From Spirochaetota bacterium (lineage in GTDB: Bacteria > Spirochaetota > UBA4802 > JAFGJZ01): a stretch of DNA of 57,644 nucleotides. Of this stretch, positions 24,661-34,269 are shown piece by piece. Each line of letters starts with the position of its first letter. The stretch's first letter is position 1. Made by a program: the position numbers and the translations under genes. Below the pieces are notes generated by a model. It did no database searches, had not been told where the DNA came from, and saw only the letters and a program-made list of their open reading frames with translations. Location of the stretch: positions 1 through 57,644 of the forward strand of contig JAQIBV010000025.1 of NCBI GenBank assembly GCA_027858855.1, in the 5' to 3' direction.

Positions 24661-25989
24661 ATGAAAAAACTTCTGATTATTGATGACAATGAAAAGCTGT
24701 GTATAAGCCTCAAAAGAAATTTCGACCAACGCGGTTTTAATGCCGATTACGCAACAAATTCATCAGAAGTGCATACTCTCATCAACAGGAAGGAGTATTC
24801 TGCTGTATTGCTGGACATTGTATTCGGATCTGAAAACGGAATAGATGTTCTTAACTCATTAATGGAAAAACATCCTTCTCTTCCGGTAATCATGATAACC
24901 GGGTTTGCAACTATAGAATCTGCTGTTACGGCAATAAAAAATGGCGCCTTTGACTATATCCAAAAACCTCTCAACTTTGATAAACTTATGAAGATTGTTG
25001 AAAACGCCATCAAAGTCAGAAACCTTGAGAAAGAAAACGATCAATACAGGAAAGTCATAAGCTCTCTTACACCAAAAGTAATTACAAAAAACCTGAGCAT
25101 AATTAAACTGTACGAGCGGGCGGCATGCCTGGCTAAAACGGATATTGCAATTCTTATAACGGGAGAAAACGGAACAGGGAAAGAACTTTTAGCTGACTAT
25201 ATCCATACGAACTCGCTATACGCAAACCAGAAAATAGTAAAAATAAACTGTGCGGCCTTTCCGGATAACCTTCTGGACAATGAGCTCTTCGGCCACGAGA
25301 AAGGAGCCTATACTGGAGCAACAACTGCTTATACGGGTGTATTTGAACGAGCCAATAACAGCTCCCTTATGCTTGATGAAATAGGCGACATGGAACTTGC
25401 AACACAGGCCAAAATATTACGCGCTATACAAAATAAAGAGATCAAACGCATAGGTGGCAGCGATATAATTAAGATTAAGGTTCGCTTCATTGCCGCAACA
25501 AACAAAAACCTGAAAAAGATGATCGATGAAAACTCATTTAGAAGTGATCTGTTTTATAGATTGAACGCAGCAACACTGCACCTCCCCCCGCTTCGCGAAC
25601 GGAAAGATGATATAAGCCTGCTGGTTAAACATTTTCTTCAGGAATTTTCTTCAATTGGTGACAAGACTGTAACTGACGTTTCAGACAAGGTAATGAATGT
25701 CTTTCTTGATTATCAGTGGCCCGGAAATATCCGTGAATTAAAAAATGCAATTATGTATGGAGCGGCTCTGACTCAGAAAAAATATATCGAAATTGATGAT
25801 TTACCTCCGGTATTTGAAGAGTTACCAGAATCTGAAAAAACGGAAAACATACTTGATCTTAATGAGAAAAATATCATACTCGAGATTCTCAACAAAACTA
25901 ATAACAATAAGAAAAAAACGGCCGAGATTCTGAACATAAGCAGAAGAACCCTTTATAATAAAATTGAGAAATACGGGATTAAAATATGA
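24661..25989 (+). CDS. NtrC-family sigma-54 response regulator
   Basis: A 442-residue activator of sigma-54 promoters. The N-terminal receiver has the acidic pair IIDDN, phosphoacceptor Asp52 (LLDIVFG) and Lys102 (IQKPLNF). The AAA+ domain has Walker A GENGTGKE (168-175), the sigma-54-contacting loop as GAYTGA (215-220) instead of GAFTGA, and Walker B LMLDE (236-240). A Fis-type helix-turn-helix ends it (KKTAEILNISRRTLYNKIEK). It overlaps the ABC/histidine-kinase gene by four bases (ATGA), so they form one two-component unit. A GGATGGGG ribosome site and a dyad repeat precede it. I found no clear sigma-54 promoter next to it. Confidence 0.95.
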   Translation: MKKLLIIDDNEKLCISLKRNFDQRGFNADYATNSSEVHTLINRKEYSAVLLDIVFGSENGIDVLNSLMEKHPSLPVIMITGFATIESAVTAIKNGAFDYIQKPLNFDKLMKIVENAIKVRNLEKENDQYRKVISSLTPKVITKNLSIIKLYERAACLAKTDIAILITGENGTGKELLADYIHTNSLYANQKIVKINCAAFPDNLLDNELFGHEKGAYTGATTAYTGVFERANNSSLMLDEIGDMELATQAKILRAIQNKEIKRIGGSDIIKIKVRFIAATNKNLKKMIDENSFRSDLFYRLNAATLHLPPLRERKDDISLLVKHFLQEFSSIGDKTVTDVSDKVMNVFLDYQWPGNIRELKNAIMYGAALTQKKYIEIDDLPPVFEELPESEKTENILDLNEKNIILEILNKTNNNKKKTAEILNISRRTLYNKIEKYGIKI

Positions 25990-27803
25990 AGCCCCTCTCG
26001 AGTCTTGAACTGGAAAACATCACCCTTTATCAAAACAACAGTATAGTTCTCAACGATATAAATCTTACAATTGAACCGGGGAAAATTTACGCCATAATTG
26101 GCGAGCATGGTTCGGGCAAATCTTCACTATGCGATTCAATAGGCGGAAGAAAAAAATTCACTTCCGGAACCGTTACCTATAACAACAAGAGTTACACCGC
26201 CTCCTCGTACAGGGAAATACAGCGACTTCCTATTGCGGTTGTATCACAAACATACCAATTACTTGATAATTTCTGCGTAGCTCACAATCTTCTTATGCCA
26301 GATATGCTGGATAGTACTTTCTTTTTTCGTAAAACACGACTGATGGAAAAGGCACGAATGCACCTGGGGCAATATGGTATTTCTCTTTCACCAGCTTCAA
26401 TACTTAAAAACCTCAGCCAATCTGATAAACAAATCATCTATATTATCCGTGCTTTAATAAGGAACCCTGAAATCATCCTTCTTGATGCTTCTTTCGAGCT
26501 TTTAACAGCGCCGGCAACCGAGCATATCCAGAAAATTTTGATGCAGCAGTGCCGGCAAGGAAAGAGCGTTATCTTCTTTACCAGCAGAATAGAGTATCTG
26601 AATTTTTTCGCAAACAGGGTTTTAATTTTAAAAAAGGGGAAAATCATCTGGAACAGCAGAGTAAAGGATGTTGACCGCATTAACCTGATAAAGATGTGTT
26701 ATACTGAAATTACAAAAGACGATAAAAGACTGACGTCTGATCAGGAAATTTATGAGCTATTCAAATTTAACGAAGCAATTATTCACAATCTTCCAATCAG
26801 TATTATTGTAATTGATGGTAGCTACAAAATTCGACTTTATAACCAGTCCGCTAAACTGTTTTTCAATTTATCTGAAACAATAAACACTAATCAAAATTAT
26901 TCGATACAGGATGTTTTAGGCGATGAGAATCAGGAAGTCTGGAATCAGATTAAAGAGCTAATTAAAAATGAAACGATTACAGAAATTTACAACTCGAAAG
27001 TCAGTCGCCAGGGTGAAACATATACACTTAACATAAAATGTTTTCCGGTAAACGACTCCTCCACAACAATTGGCCACATGCTTCTGATACAAGATATCTC
27101 TCGTCAGGAAAAGCTGCGTGAACAGGTTATTCTTTCTGAAAAACTGGCCTCAGTAGGTTTACTGGCGGCCGGTGTTGCACACGAAATTAACAATCCTTTG
27201 GAAATAGTTTATAATATTATCAGCTATCTTAAATACAACATCAAACAGCACGACCTGCTTAACCTGTTGGATGAACTTGAAGATGAAATTTCTCTGATTA
27301 AGCAGATCATCAGCAACCTGATCTCTTTTTCCGATACACAAAAAATCATTTCAGAAAAATTTGATATGAACAAACTGATTGAACGACTAATTACACTTAT
27401 TAAGATCAATGCCAACAAACGCAATATTCAGATAAACCTTGAACAAAATGATAATGCATACCTAATAGCCAACAAAAATGAGATCAAACAGGTATTACTG
27501 AATCTTTTCAGAAACAGCATGGACGCAATGCCAACAGGCGGAGTAATAAACGTGTCGACAGTCAGCGAAAACACCAGTGAAGGTTCAGTGTTAACAGTAA
27601 GCATTAAAGATACCGGAAGTGGAATTGATGAAGCAATTATCAAGAATATATTTCTTCCATTCTATTCTACAAAGAAACAGGGGAAAAACCTCGGACTCGG
27701 ACTTTCAGTTAGTTACGGAATAATCGAAAAGTATGGAGGTAAAATAGAGGTAAACAACCTTCAGGATGGCGGGTGTGAATTTAAGCTCTGTTTTTATCTT
27801 TAA
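25986..27803 (+). CDS. ABC pseudoATPase-PAS-histidine kinase fusion
   Basis: A 605-residue sensor kinase with an ABC ATPase at its N-terminus. Residues 5-240 resemble the first half of sugar-importer ATPases (RbsA type): Walker A GEHGSGKSS (39-47), Q-loop Gln88, a signature region written LSQSDKQ (143-149) and Walker B IILLD (163-167). The catalytic Glu after Walker B is Ala168, and the switch His is Ser200 (FFTSR for the usual ISHR), so ATP may bind but hydrolysis should be lost. A PAS-like domain (about 258-375) follows, then HisKA with His399 (VAHEINNP) and a complete HATPase_c (N510, DTGSG, GLGLS). No membrane helices. Coupled to the regulator at 24661. It may sense by docking on a sugar ABC permease; that is inference. 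Confidence 0.9.
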   Translation: MKPLSSLELENITLYQNNSIVLNDINLTIEPGKIYAIIGEHGSGKSSLCDSIGGRKKFTSGTVTYNNKSYTASSYREIQRLPIAVVSQTYQLLDNFCVAHNLLMPDMLDSTFFFRKTRLMEKARMHLGQYGISLSPASILKNLSQSDKQIIYIIRALIRNPEIILLDASFELLTAPATEHIQKILMQQCRQGKSVIFFTSRIEYLNFFANRVLILKKGKIIWNSRVKDVDRINLIKMCYTEITKDDKRLTSDQEIYELFKFNEAIIHNLPISIIVIDGSYKIRLYNQSAKLFFNLSETINTNQNYSIQDVLGDENQEVWNQIKELIKNETITEIYNSKVSRQGETYTLNIKCFPVNDSSTTIGHMLLIQDISRQEKLREQVILSEKLASVGLLAAGVAHEINNPLEIVYNIISYLKYNIKQHDLLNLLDELEDEISLIKQIISNLISFSDTQKIISEKFDMNKLIERLITLIKINANKRNIQINLEQNDNAYLIANKNEIKQVLLNLFRNSMDAMPTGGVINVSTVSENTSEGSVLTVSIKDTGSGIDEAIIKNIFLPFYSTKKQGKNLGLGLSVSYGIIEKYGGKIEVNNLQDGGCEFKLCFYL

Positions 27804-28034
27804 AAAAACTGAAATCCTGTATAAACCTACTTAATTTCCAGAATTACCTCTGATTTTCCATAAAGTGGGACTGTTTACCATCTATTTTTACTATAATATA
27901 ACATTAGCGGAATCACAAACGCTCTTTATCAGATATAAGTCTATTTTTATCCGAGATGCCCCAATATTTATTATGTAACGAATAAAATTAAACACATGGT
28001 CATTTTTTTAAAATTTTAGTTGCCAAAACCGAAG

Positions 28035-28058
28035 ATATGCGTTAACGTTAACGCATAT
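28035..28058. promoter_or_regulatory. LacI-type operator upstream of the ara regulator
   Basis: A perfect 24-base palindrome centred on AACGTT; its core is GCGTTAACGTTAACGC. It lies 94 bases before the regulator's start. A TTGCCA at 28020 could be the -35 box overlapped by the operator. The same 16-base core occurs inside araB. Confidence 0.8.
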
Positions 28059-28151
28059 CATGTTAAATATAAGAAAACTTCGAAAAGAATTCACGATAAA
28101 GACTGATAAAATGGATAAACTGTTTTAAATTCACCGAATCAGGGGGTCTAT

Positions 28152-29192
28152 GTGGCAACAATCAAGGATGTGGCTGAAAAAGCCGGTGTGTCTATTGGAA
28201 CTGTTGACCGAATCATTCACAACCGGGGAAGATTTTCGCAAAAAACAGCAAAAAAAGTAAAAAAAATTATCCACGACCTTGATTACCGAACAAATATTCA
28301 GGCAAGGAACCTGTCACTTTCAAAACAGTGCTCGATAGCTGTACTGATCCCACACCCCGACCAGGATAGCAACTACTGGCAGCTACCATACAACGGCATG
28401 CGCACCGCTTTAGAGGAACTAGCAACAAGCCATGTTTCAGCAGATTTTTTTCATTTTGACCGACACGACAAAGACACACTGTTTCAGGCTTTAAACATGA
28501 TGGCCGAAAAAGAGTATGACGCCTATGTTGCGGCGCCCCTTATTCCGGATGAGTTTCTCGAATCTTATGAAGACATTTTCCAGTCAAAACCTGTAGTTTT
28601 TTTTGATACAGATATAGAAAATTCACACAGACTGCTGTACATTGGACAGGACTCCCGTGAGGCGGGTCATCTGGCTGCCAAACTGATCAACCTTCTTTGC
28701 CACAATAAAAAAATGCGGGTACTTATTGTTACTCCTGCAACCGAAAATGATCACCTGACAAGCCGTATACTCGGATTCAGAGAAAGAGTTACAATGGAGC
28801 ATGATATCATCAGAATTCCAACAGATAACAGCAATGCGGTCGAAACTTATGCAGAAATTAAAGACCAATTAAAATCTAAGTACCAAGCGGTATATGTTAC
28901 CGACTCCTCTTCTCACCAGATTGCCTCTTTAATAAAAGAGAGAAACCTTAATTCTGATGTTGCTCTGGTAGGGTACGATCTAGTGGAAAAAAATATAGAA
29001 TACACAAAAAGAGGGGTAATAGACTTCATTCTAACCCAGAGACCGTTTGAACAGGGTTATTTATCTATTAAAAGCCTCTATCAAAAAGTCATACTGGGAA
29101 CAGTCATACAAAAAGAACATTTTATGCCAATTGATATTATTACAGCCGAAAATATCAGCTGTTACGTTGAGTCTTTAAGCGGAAAAACATGA
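28152..29192 (+). CDS. LacI-family regulator of the arabinose operon
   Basis: A 346-residue repressor-type protein. The N-terminus is a LacI helix-turn-helix (TIKDVAEKAGVSIGTVDRI, with the hinge helix near residue 50), followed by a periplasmic-binding-protein-like sugar domain. The start is GTG at 28152 with GGGGG five bases ahead; an ATG two bases earlier is in another frame. It precedes araBDA in the same direction, so it most likely responds to L-arabinose or a pathway intermediate, functionally like AraR though from the LacI family. The palindromes at 28035 and 29479 are its probable targets. Confidence 0.88.
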   Translation: MATIKDVAEKAGVSIGTVDRIIHNRGRFSQKTAKKVKKIIHDLDYRTNIQARNLSLSKQCSIAVLIPHPDQDSNYWQLPYNGMRTALEELATSHVSADFFHFDRHDKDTLFQALNMMAEKEYDAYVAAPLIPDEFLESYEDIFQSKPVVFFDTDIENSHRLLYIGQDSREAGHLAAKLINLLCHNKKMRVLIVTPATENDHLTSRILGFRERVTMEHDIIRIPTDNSNAVETYAEIKDQLKSKYQAVYVTDSSSHQIASLIKERNLNSDVALVGYDLVEKNIEYTKRGVIDFILTQRPFEQGYLSIKSLYQKVILGTVIQKEHFMPIDIITAENISCYVESLSGKT

Positions 29193-29258
29193 AAATGGTT
29201 TCCCTTAAAATCTAAGAACGATATGTCACTGGTAATAAACTAAAGATCAGGAGGTCTT

Positions 29259-30914
29259 ATGGAAAAATCTTATGTAATCGGAGTTGACTACGGCTCAGAC
29301 TCTGTCCGTGCAGTGTTAGTCGACACAAAAGACGGAAAAATCGAAGCTGAATCAGTATTCTACTACCCACGCTGGAAAGAGGGCAGGTTTTGCGACCCCG
29401 AACGCAACATGTTCCGGCAACACCCGCTCGATTATACTGAAGGGTTGGAAACTACAGTAAAAACTATTTTATCCTCATGCGTTAACGTTAACGCGAAAGA
29501 CATCAAAGGAATAGCTGTTGATACTACTGGCTCGACACCCTGTGCAGTTGATAAGACAGGCACCCCCCTCGCCCTGCTTCCCGAATTCGCGGAAAACCCT
29601 AACGCAATGTTCATCCTCTGGAAAGATCACACGGCCATTTCTGAAGCCGAACAGATAAACTATGCAGCAAAAACCTCCGAAGAAGACGATTTTACAAAAT
29701 ATGTCGGCGGAGTTTACTCTTCTGAATGGTTCTGGGCAAAAATGCTTCACGTTATACGCGAGGATGAGTCAGTTCGAAAAAATGCCGCATCATGGGTTGA
29801 ACACTGCGACTGGATACCAAACCTGCTTACCGGCAGAAACAGCATCGAATCACTGTATCGCTCCCGTTGCGCAGCCGGCCACAAGGCCATGTGGAATGAA
29901 GAGTTTGATGGACTTCCCTCTGAAGAATTCCTTGTCTCTGTTGACCCGCTACTTAAAGGTATGCGCGCAAAGCTTTACTCTAAGACCCAAACAGCAGACA
30001 CTCATGTCGGAACCCTGTGCCCCGAATGGGCAAAAAAACTGGGACTACCGGAAACAGTTGTTGTCGGAGGTAGCGCCTTTGATGCCCATATGGGTGCAAT
30101 CGGAGGAGAAATTAGACCATTTGACATGGTCAAGGTAATAGGAACCTCCACCTGTGATATCATGGTCGCCCCCAAAAGTGCTGTTGGCGACAAATGTGTA
30201 GGCGGCATTTGCGGACAGGTAGAGGGCTCTGTTATTCCAGGAGTCGTTGGTCTTGAAGCCGGCCAATCGGCCTTTGGAGATGTGTATGCCTGGTTCAGAA
30301 ACCTTCTTATGTGGCCTGTTAAAACATTCATCTCTGAAAACGAAACCCGCGAAATGATTGAAGATAAGATGCTCAACATGCTTGAAAAAGAAGCAGCATT
30401 ACTTTCTCCAAACGAAGATATTATTGCCCTCGATTGGTTTAACGGTCGCCGTACTCCTTATGCAAACCAGAATCTAAAAGGTGCCATGTACGGCCTAACA
30501 CTGGCAACGGACGCTCCTCGTATTTACCGAGCATTAATAGAATCAACCGCTTTCGGCGCGCGAGCCATTCTTGACCGTTTTGAAGAAGAACAGATACCGG
30601 TAAAACGAATTATTGCCATTGGCGGTGTTGCCAGAAAATCAAAACTTGGTATGCAGATACTTTCCGACATTATGAATCGCGAAATTCTTGTTTCGGCCTC
30701 GGATCAGGCCGTAGCTCTTGGTGCTGCGATGTTTGCCGCCGTCAGTTCAGGAGTTCACGAATCACTAGAAGAGGCTCAGGATAAAATGGGAGGTGGATAC
30801 TCTGACACCTTCAGCCCCCGACCTGAAGTCCGTGACATCTACGAGCGGATGTATAACCGCTACAAAACTTTCGGCTCTTTTATAGAAAAGAATACAACAG
30901 GAGCTGAAAAATGA
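29259..30914 (+). CDS. araB: L-ribulokinase AraB
   Basis: FGGY-family kinase, 551 residues, the normal length, phosphorylating L-ribulose to L-ribulose-5-phosphate with ATP. The N-terminal phosphate-binding loop is VIGVDYGSDSVRAVLVD, the sugar-binding core contains GGSAFDAHMGAIGG and GTSTCDIMV, and the C-terminal adenosine motif is IIAIGGVARKSKLGMQILSD. A GGAGG site precedes the ATG. It overlaps araD by four bases. The coding sequence carries a perfect copy of the operator core at 29479-29494. Confidence 0.96.
   Translation: MEKSYVIGVDYGSDSVRAVLVDTKDGKIEAESVFYYPRWKEGRFCDPERNMFRQHPLDYTEGLETTVKTILSSCVNVNAKDIKGIAVDTTGSTPCAVDKTGTPLALLPEFAENPNAMFILWKDHTAISEAEQINYAAKTSEEDDFTKYVGGVYSSEWFWAKMLHVIREDESVRKNAASWVEHCDWIPNLLTGRNSIESLYRSRCAAGHKAMWNEEFDGLPSEEFLVSVDPLLKGMRAKLYSKTQTADTHVGTLCPEWAKKLGLPETVVVGGSAFDAHMGAIGGEIRPFDMVKVIGTSTCDIMVAPKSAVGDKCVGGICGQVEGSVIPGVVGLEAGQSAFGDVYAWFRNLLMWPVKTFISENETREMIEDKMLNMLEKEAALLSPNEDIIALDWFNGRRTPYANQNLKGAMYGLTLATDAPRIYRALIESTAFGARAILDRFEEEQIPVKRIIAIGGVARKSKLGMQILSDIMNREILVSASDQAVALGAAMFAAVSSGVHESLEEAQDKMGGGYSDTFSPRPEVRDIYERMYNRYKTFGSFIEKNTTGAEK
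29479..29494. promoter_or_regulatory. Intragenic copy of the ara operator core
   Basis: GCGTTAACGTTAACGC inside araB, identical to the core of the palindrome at 28039-28054 and 1440 bases from it. In protein it reads CVNVNAK, which any codon choice could have spelled otherwise. An internal second site could support looping by a tetrameric LacI protein or act as a roadblock. Confidence 0.65.
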
Positions 30915-31606
30915 GCGCCTACCGACAACTGCAGGAAAGGGTGTGGCAGGCTAACATGGAAATTCCCAAACGCGGTTTGGCACAATACACATGGGGCAAT
31001 GTCAGTGCAGCCGACAGGGAACTTGGGGTCATCGCAATCAAACCGAGTGGAGTTGATTACGATGATATGAAAATCAAAGATATTGTCATTCTTGACCTGG
31101 ACGGCAATATTATAGAGGGCAAGTTAAATCCATCATCTGATACTAAAACCCATGTAGTCCTCTATAAGAATTTTTTATCTGTTTGCGGTATTGTACACAC
31201 ACATTCGACCTATGCGGTCGGATGGGCTCAGACCTGTACAGATTTGAAAATTTTCGGAACAACGCATGCAGATCATCTGGTCACAAATGTACCCTGTACT
31301 GATGTTATGAGCGACAAACAGATAACCGGAAACTATGAAGAAGAGACCGGCAATCAAATCATTGAGACATTTAAAGACCTCTCGTACGAAGAGATAGAGA
31401 TGGTACTTGTCGCCTGTCACGGTCCATTCACCTGGGGGAAAACTCCGGAAAAAGCTGTATATAACGCAGTTGTTCTGGAAGAGCTGGCCAGAATGGCCTT
31501 TATTACACAGACCTTAAGACCGGACACCCCTGTTCTGAAGAAAACACTACGGGAAAAACACTACAAACGAAAACATGGAGATGACGCTTACTATGGTCAA
31601 AAATAG
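30911..31606 (+). CDS. araD: L-ribulose-5-phosphate 4-epimerase AraD
   Basis: Class II aldolase-family epimerase of 231 residues that turns L-ribulose-5-phosphate into D-xylulose-5-phosphate for the pentose phosphate pathway. Metal-binding histidines are in GIVHTHSTYAVGWAQ and ACHGPFTWG; the substrate segment is TTHADHLVTNVPCT. Start overlaps araB (ATGA), and araA follows 11 bases later. Confidence 0.96.
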   Translation: MSAYRQLQERVWQANMEIPKRGLAQYTWGNVSAADRELGVIAIKPSGVDYDDMKIKDIVILDLDGNIIEGKLNPSSDTKTHVVLYKNFLSVCGIVHTHSTYAVGWAQTCTDLKIFGTTHADHLVTNVPCTDVMSDKQITGNYEEETGNQIIETFKDLSYEEIEMVLVACHGPFTWGKTPEKAVYNAVVLEELARMAFITQTLRPDTPVLKKTLREKHYKRKHGDDAYYGQK

Positions 31607-31617
31607 AGGAGACGACA

Positions 31618-33129
31618 ATGAATATTGAAAAACTTTATAAAGAGTCCTGTATCTGGTTTGTTACCGGAAGCCAGCATCTGTATGGAGATGACATATTCTC
31701 TAAGATCAATGAGAATTCGGCTCAGATATGCACTACTTTAAATAATTCTGAAAAGATTCCGGTTAAAATCATCTATAAATCACTTCTTACAGATGCCGGG
31801 CAGATTACTCAGCTTATGCACGAAGCCAATAGTGACGAAACATGCGTTGGCATTATAATGTGGATGCATACTTTTTCACCGGCAAAAATGTGGATATCGG
31901 GTTTGACCAAAGCTCAAAAACCGCTGCTGCACCTTCATACCCAGTTTAATCGGGACCTGCCCTTCGAAACAATAGATATGGATTTTATGAACCTTAATCA
32001 GTCCGCGCATGGTGACCGAGAGTTCGGCTTTATAAATACACGTCTTGGAATAAATCGCGAAGTTGTTGCGGGACATTATACTGAAGATGGCGTACAGCAA
32101 AATATCGGAAATTGGAGCAGGGTTGCAGTCGCCTGGAAAGACTCCCAGCAAACAAAAGTTGCCCGCTTCGGAGACAACATGCGAAACGTTGCAGTAACCG
32201 AAGGTGACAAAATTGAGGCGCAGATACGCTTTGGATACAGAGTGGACGGATTCGGCGTTGGCGACTTAACCGAGTATGTAGATGCAGTTACCGCTGCCGA
32301 AGCTGAAGAGCTGATTGAAGAATACCAGAGCAGATACTCAATAGATGCCCGACTGTTGAAAGGTGGCGATGAGCATGCTTCACTTATCTATGCAGCGCGT
32401 CAGGAACGTGGAATCGAGAATTTTTTAAACGAAGGTGGATACTCCTCTTTTACTACTACATTTGAAGACCTGCATGGATTGGACCAACTTCCCGGACTTG
32501 CCTGTCAACGACTAATGGAAAAGGGATTCGGTTTCGGTGCCGAAGGTGACTGGAAAACGGCCGCTCTACTTCATACCGCGAAGGTAATTGCATTCGGTAA
32601 CGACAATGGCACCTCTTTCATGGAAGATTACACCTATCACCTGGAACCATCGAACCAGATTGTGCTGGGCGCACATATGCTCGAAATTTGTCCGTCTATT
32701 GCTATGCAAAAACCAGCAATTACTATACAGCCACTGGGAATAGGCGGCAAGAACCCACCGGTACGCATGATATTTGACACAGCTCCGGGTAAAGCAATTA
32801 ACGCAAGCCTAATTGATCTGGGTAACCGGTTCAGACTGATTGTTAACAATGTAGCTGCTGTTGAACCAAGAGATCTTCCGAATCTGCCCGTTGCACGGGT
32901 TCTACTTAAACCTGAACCCGACCTGAAGACTTCGACAACAGCCTGGATTCTTGCAGGTGGTGCACATCATACTGTTTTCACAAAATCAGTAACAAATGAG
33001 CAATTCTGCATGTTTGCTCGTATGGCTGGAATTGAAATAATTACTATTGATCAGAATACCGACCTTAACCAATTCAGAACAACTCTGAAACTGAATGAAA
33101 TATATCATGGCTTACAAACGCTTTTTTAA
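31618..33129 (+). CDS. araA: L-arabinose isomerase AraA
   Basis: A 503-residue isomerase, family-typical length, converting L-arabinose to L-ribulose, the first step of the pathway. Recognisable blocks are WFVTGSQHLYGDD at the N-terminus, MWMHTFSPAKMWISGL, the Mn-binding glutamates around HGLDQLPGLACQRLMEKGFGFGAEGDWKTA, and GAHMLEICPSIA. GGAGACGAC provides the ribosome site. Last gene of the operon, followed by a strong terminator. No arabinose transporter is encoded in the window. Confidence 0.97.
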   Translation: MNIEKLYKESCIWFVTGSQHLYGDDIFSKINENSAQICTTLNNSEKIPVKIIYKSLLTDAGQITQLMHEANSDETCVGIIMWMHTFSPAKMWISGLTKAQKPLLHLHTQFNRDLPFETIDMDFMNLNQSAHGDREFGFINTRLGINREVVAGHYTEDGVQQNIGNWSRVAVAWKDSQQTKVARFGDNMRNVAVTEGDKIEAQIRFGYRVDGFGVGDLTEYVDAVTAAEAEELIEEYQSRYSIDARLLKGGDEHASLIYAARQERGIENFLNEGGYSSFTTTFEDLHGLDQLPGLACQRLMEKGFGFGAEGDWKTAALLHTAKVIAFGNDNGTSFMEDYTYHLEPSNQIVLGAHMLEICPSIAMQKPAITIQPLGIGGKNPPVRMIFDTAPGKAINASLIDLGNRFRLIVNNVAAVEPRDLPNLPVARVLLKPEPDLKTSTTAWILAGGAHHTVFTKSVTNEQFCMFARMAGIEIITIDQNTDLNQFRTTLKLNEIYHGLQTLF

Positions 33130-33149
33130 AAAAACCTCCTATTAACTGT

Positions 33150-33187
33150 GTATATCCGGAATTTATAATTCCGGATATACCTCTTTT
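33150..33187 (+). terminator. Terminator of the araBDA operon
   Basis: Perfect 14-bp stem GTATATCCGGAATT / AATTCCGGATATAC with a 3-base loop, followed by CTCTTTTT, 20 bases after the araA stop. Confidence 0.88.
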
Positions 33188-33240
33188 TGAAGTTAAACCA
33201 CCAGTTAAACCACCAATTGAACCAATTTAATAAAAAAAAA

Positions 33241-33269
33241 TTGATTTTTTTAACTTCTATTATTATATA
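33241..33269 (+). promoter_or_regulatory. Sigma-70-type promoter before the DUF5684-like gene
   Basis: TTGATT (33241-33246), 17 bases, TATATA (33264-33269), then AATTATGGAGG and the start codon 28 bases on. A plausible housekeeping promoter. Confidence 0.5.
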
Positions 33270-33297
33270 TTGCTAAAACAAATTATGGAGGTTTTCT

Positions 33298-33654
33298 ATG
33301 AACGGATCTCAAGGACCAGTAACAGTTGCAATCATCATCTATTTAGCAGTTTTGATCGTATTAATCGCAGGCTGGTGGAAAGTTTTCACAAAAGCTGGCA
33401 AACCGGGATGGGCGATTCTTATTCCTATTTACAACATCATTGTTATGCTTGAAGTTGTAAACAGACCATTATGGTGGATAATTCTTCTGTTTATCCCTAT
33501 CGTGAACTTTGTTGTTCTTATCATGATTGTTATCGATCTTGCCAAAAGTTTCGGAAAAAGTACCGGCTTCGGAATACTAACAATATTTTTCCCATTTATT
33601 TGCATCCCGATTCTTGGTTTCGGAAAAGACAATTACACACAAATCTCCCGATAA
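33298..33654 (+). CDS. Small integral membrane protein (DUF5684-like)
   Basis: A 118-residue protein with about three membrane segments: residues 8-26, 48-75 (PLWWIILLFIPIVNFVVLIMIV) and 88-106. The loop TKAGKPGWAILIPIYNIIVML and the FGKSTGFGILTIFFPFICIPILGFGK end are typical of DUF5684 proteins, which are sometimes fused to signal peptidases. Function unknown. A perfect GGAGG site lies upstream, and both promoter and terminator can be seen, so it is a stand-alone transcript. Confidence 0.8.
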   Translation: MNGSQGPVTVAIIIYLAVLIVLIAGWWKVFTKAGKPGWAILIPIYNIIVMLEVVNRPLWWIILLFIPIVNFVVLIMIVIDLAKSFGKSTGFGILTIFFPFICIPILGFGKDNYTQISR

Positions 33655-33671
33655 GCTACAGATTCAACTTG

Positions 33672-33702
33672 AAGGGCTGCCTTAAACAGACAGCCCTTTT
33701 TT
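33672..33702 (+). terminator. Terminator after the DUF5684-like gene
   Basis: GGGCTG (33674-33679) and CAGCCC (33691-33696) form the stem, followed by six T. It is 18 bases beyond the stop codon. Confidence 0.8.
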
Positions 33703-33802
33703 AAAATAGATCCTTTTTAACATACACCTATCAATCTGGGAGGGATGCTCATCTTGTATATTATCCCACCTGAAAAAACATGCTTTTTTCTCGTTTCCAT
33801 CC

Positions 33803-34042
33803 TTAGAACACAACCCTATTACGGCCATCCTCCTTGACTTCGTACAGTTTACGATCGGCGTTACCTTCAATACTTTCCGCAGAAAGCTCTGATGCTGGTA
33901 TCTCTTGTGTATCAGAAACTCCAGCACTGAAGGTAAACTCGATAGAATAATCCTCGAAGGCATAACTCTTCCCACGTAACTCTTTCATGATTGTTTCAAT
34001 AGAGTCAGCAATCTGACTCCAGGCTATTATGTCGCTTCAATT
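33803..34042 (-). pseudogene. C-terminal fragment of a GGDEF domain
   Basis: Only the last ~80 residues of a GGDEF domain remain: a helix (ADSIETIMKELRGKSY), the strand FTFSAGVSDT and the terminal ADRKLYEVKEDGRNRVVF. The frame is closed by a TGA at about 34040, and the GGDEF motif itself is missing. No promoter or ribosome site. A leftover next to another decayed GGDEF gene. Confidence 0.7.
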
Positions 34043-34269
34043 CCTTTTGATTAACCTGGTTATTCTGAAAACTCTAAAATACAGGTTTTACATTAAACCT
34101 GTATTTTAGAGTTTAGTATATTAGTATATTAGTCAGAGAAACCACATCAAGTTTGTTGACAGAAGAACCATATTGAGTACCTTATAACTGATTATGAATT
34201 TCATCTCTATCTAATCTGTAATAAAAAAAGAAAATAGCAATTTACAAATCTGCTACATGAGTAATTATT

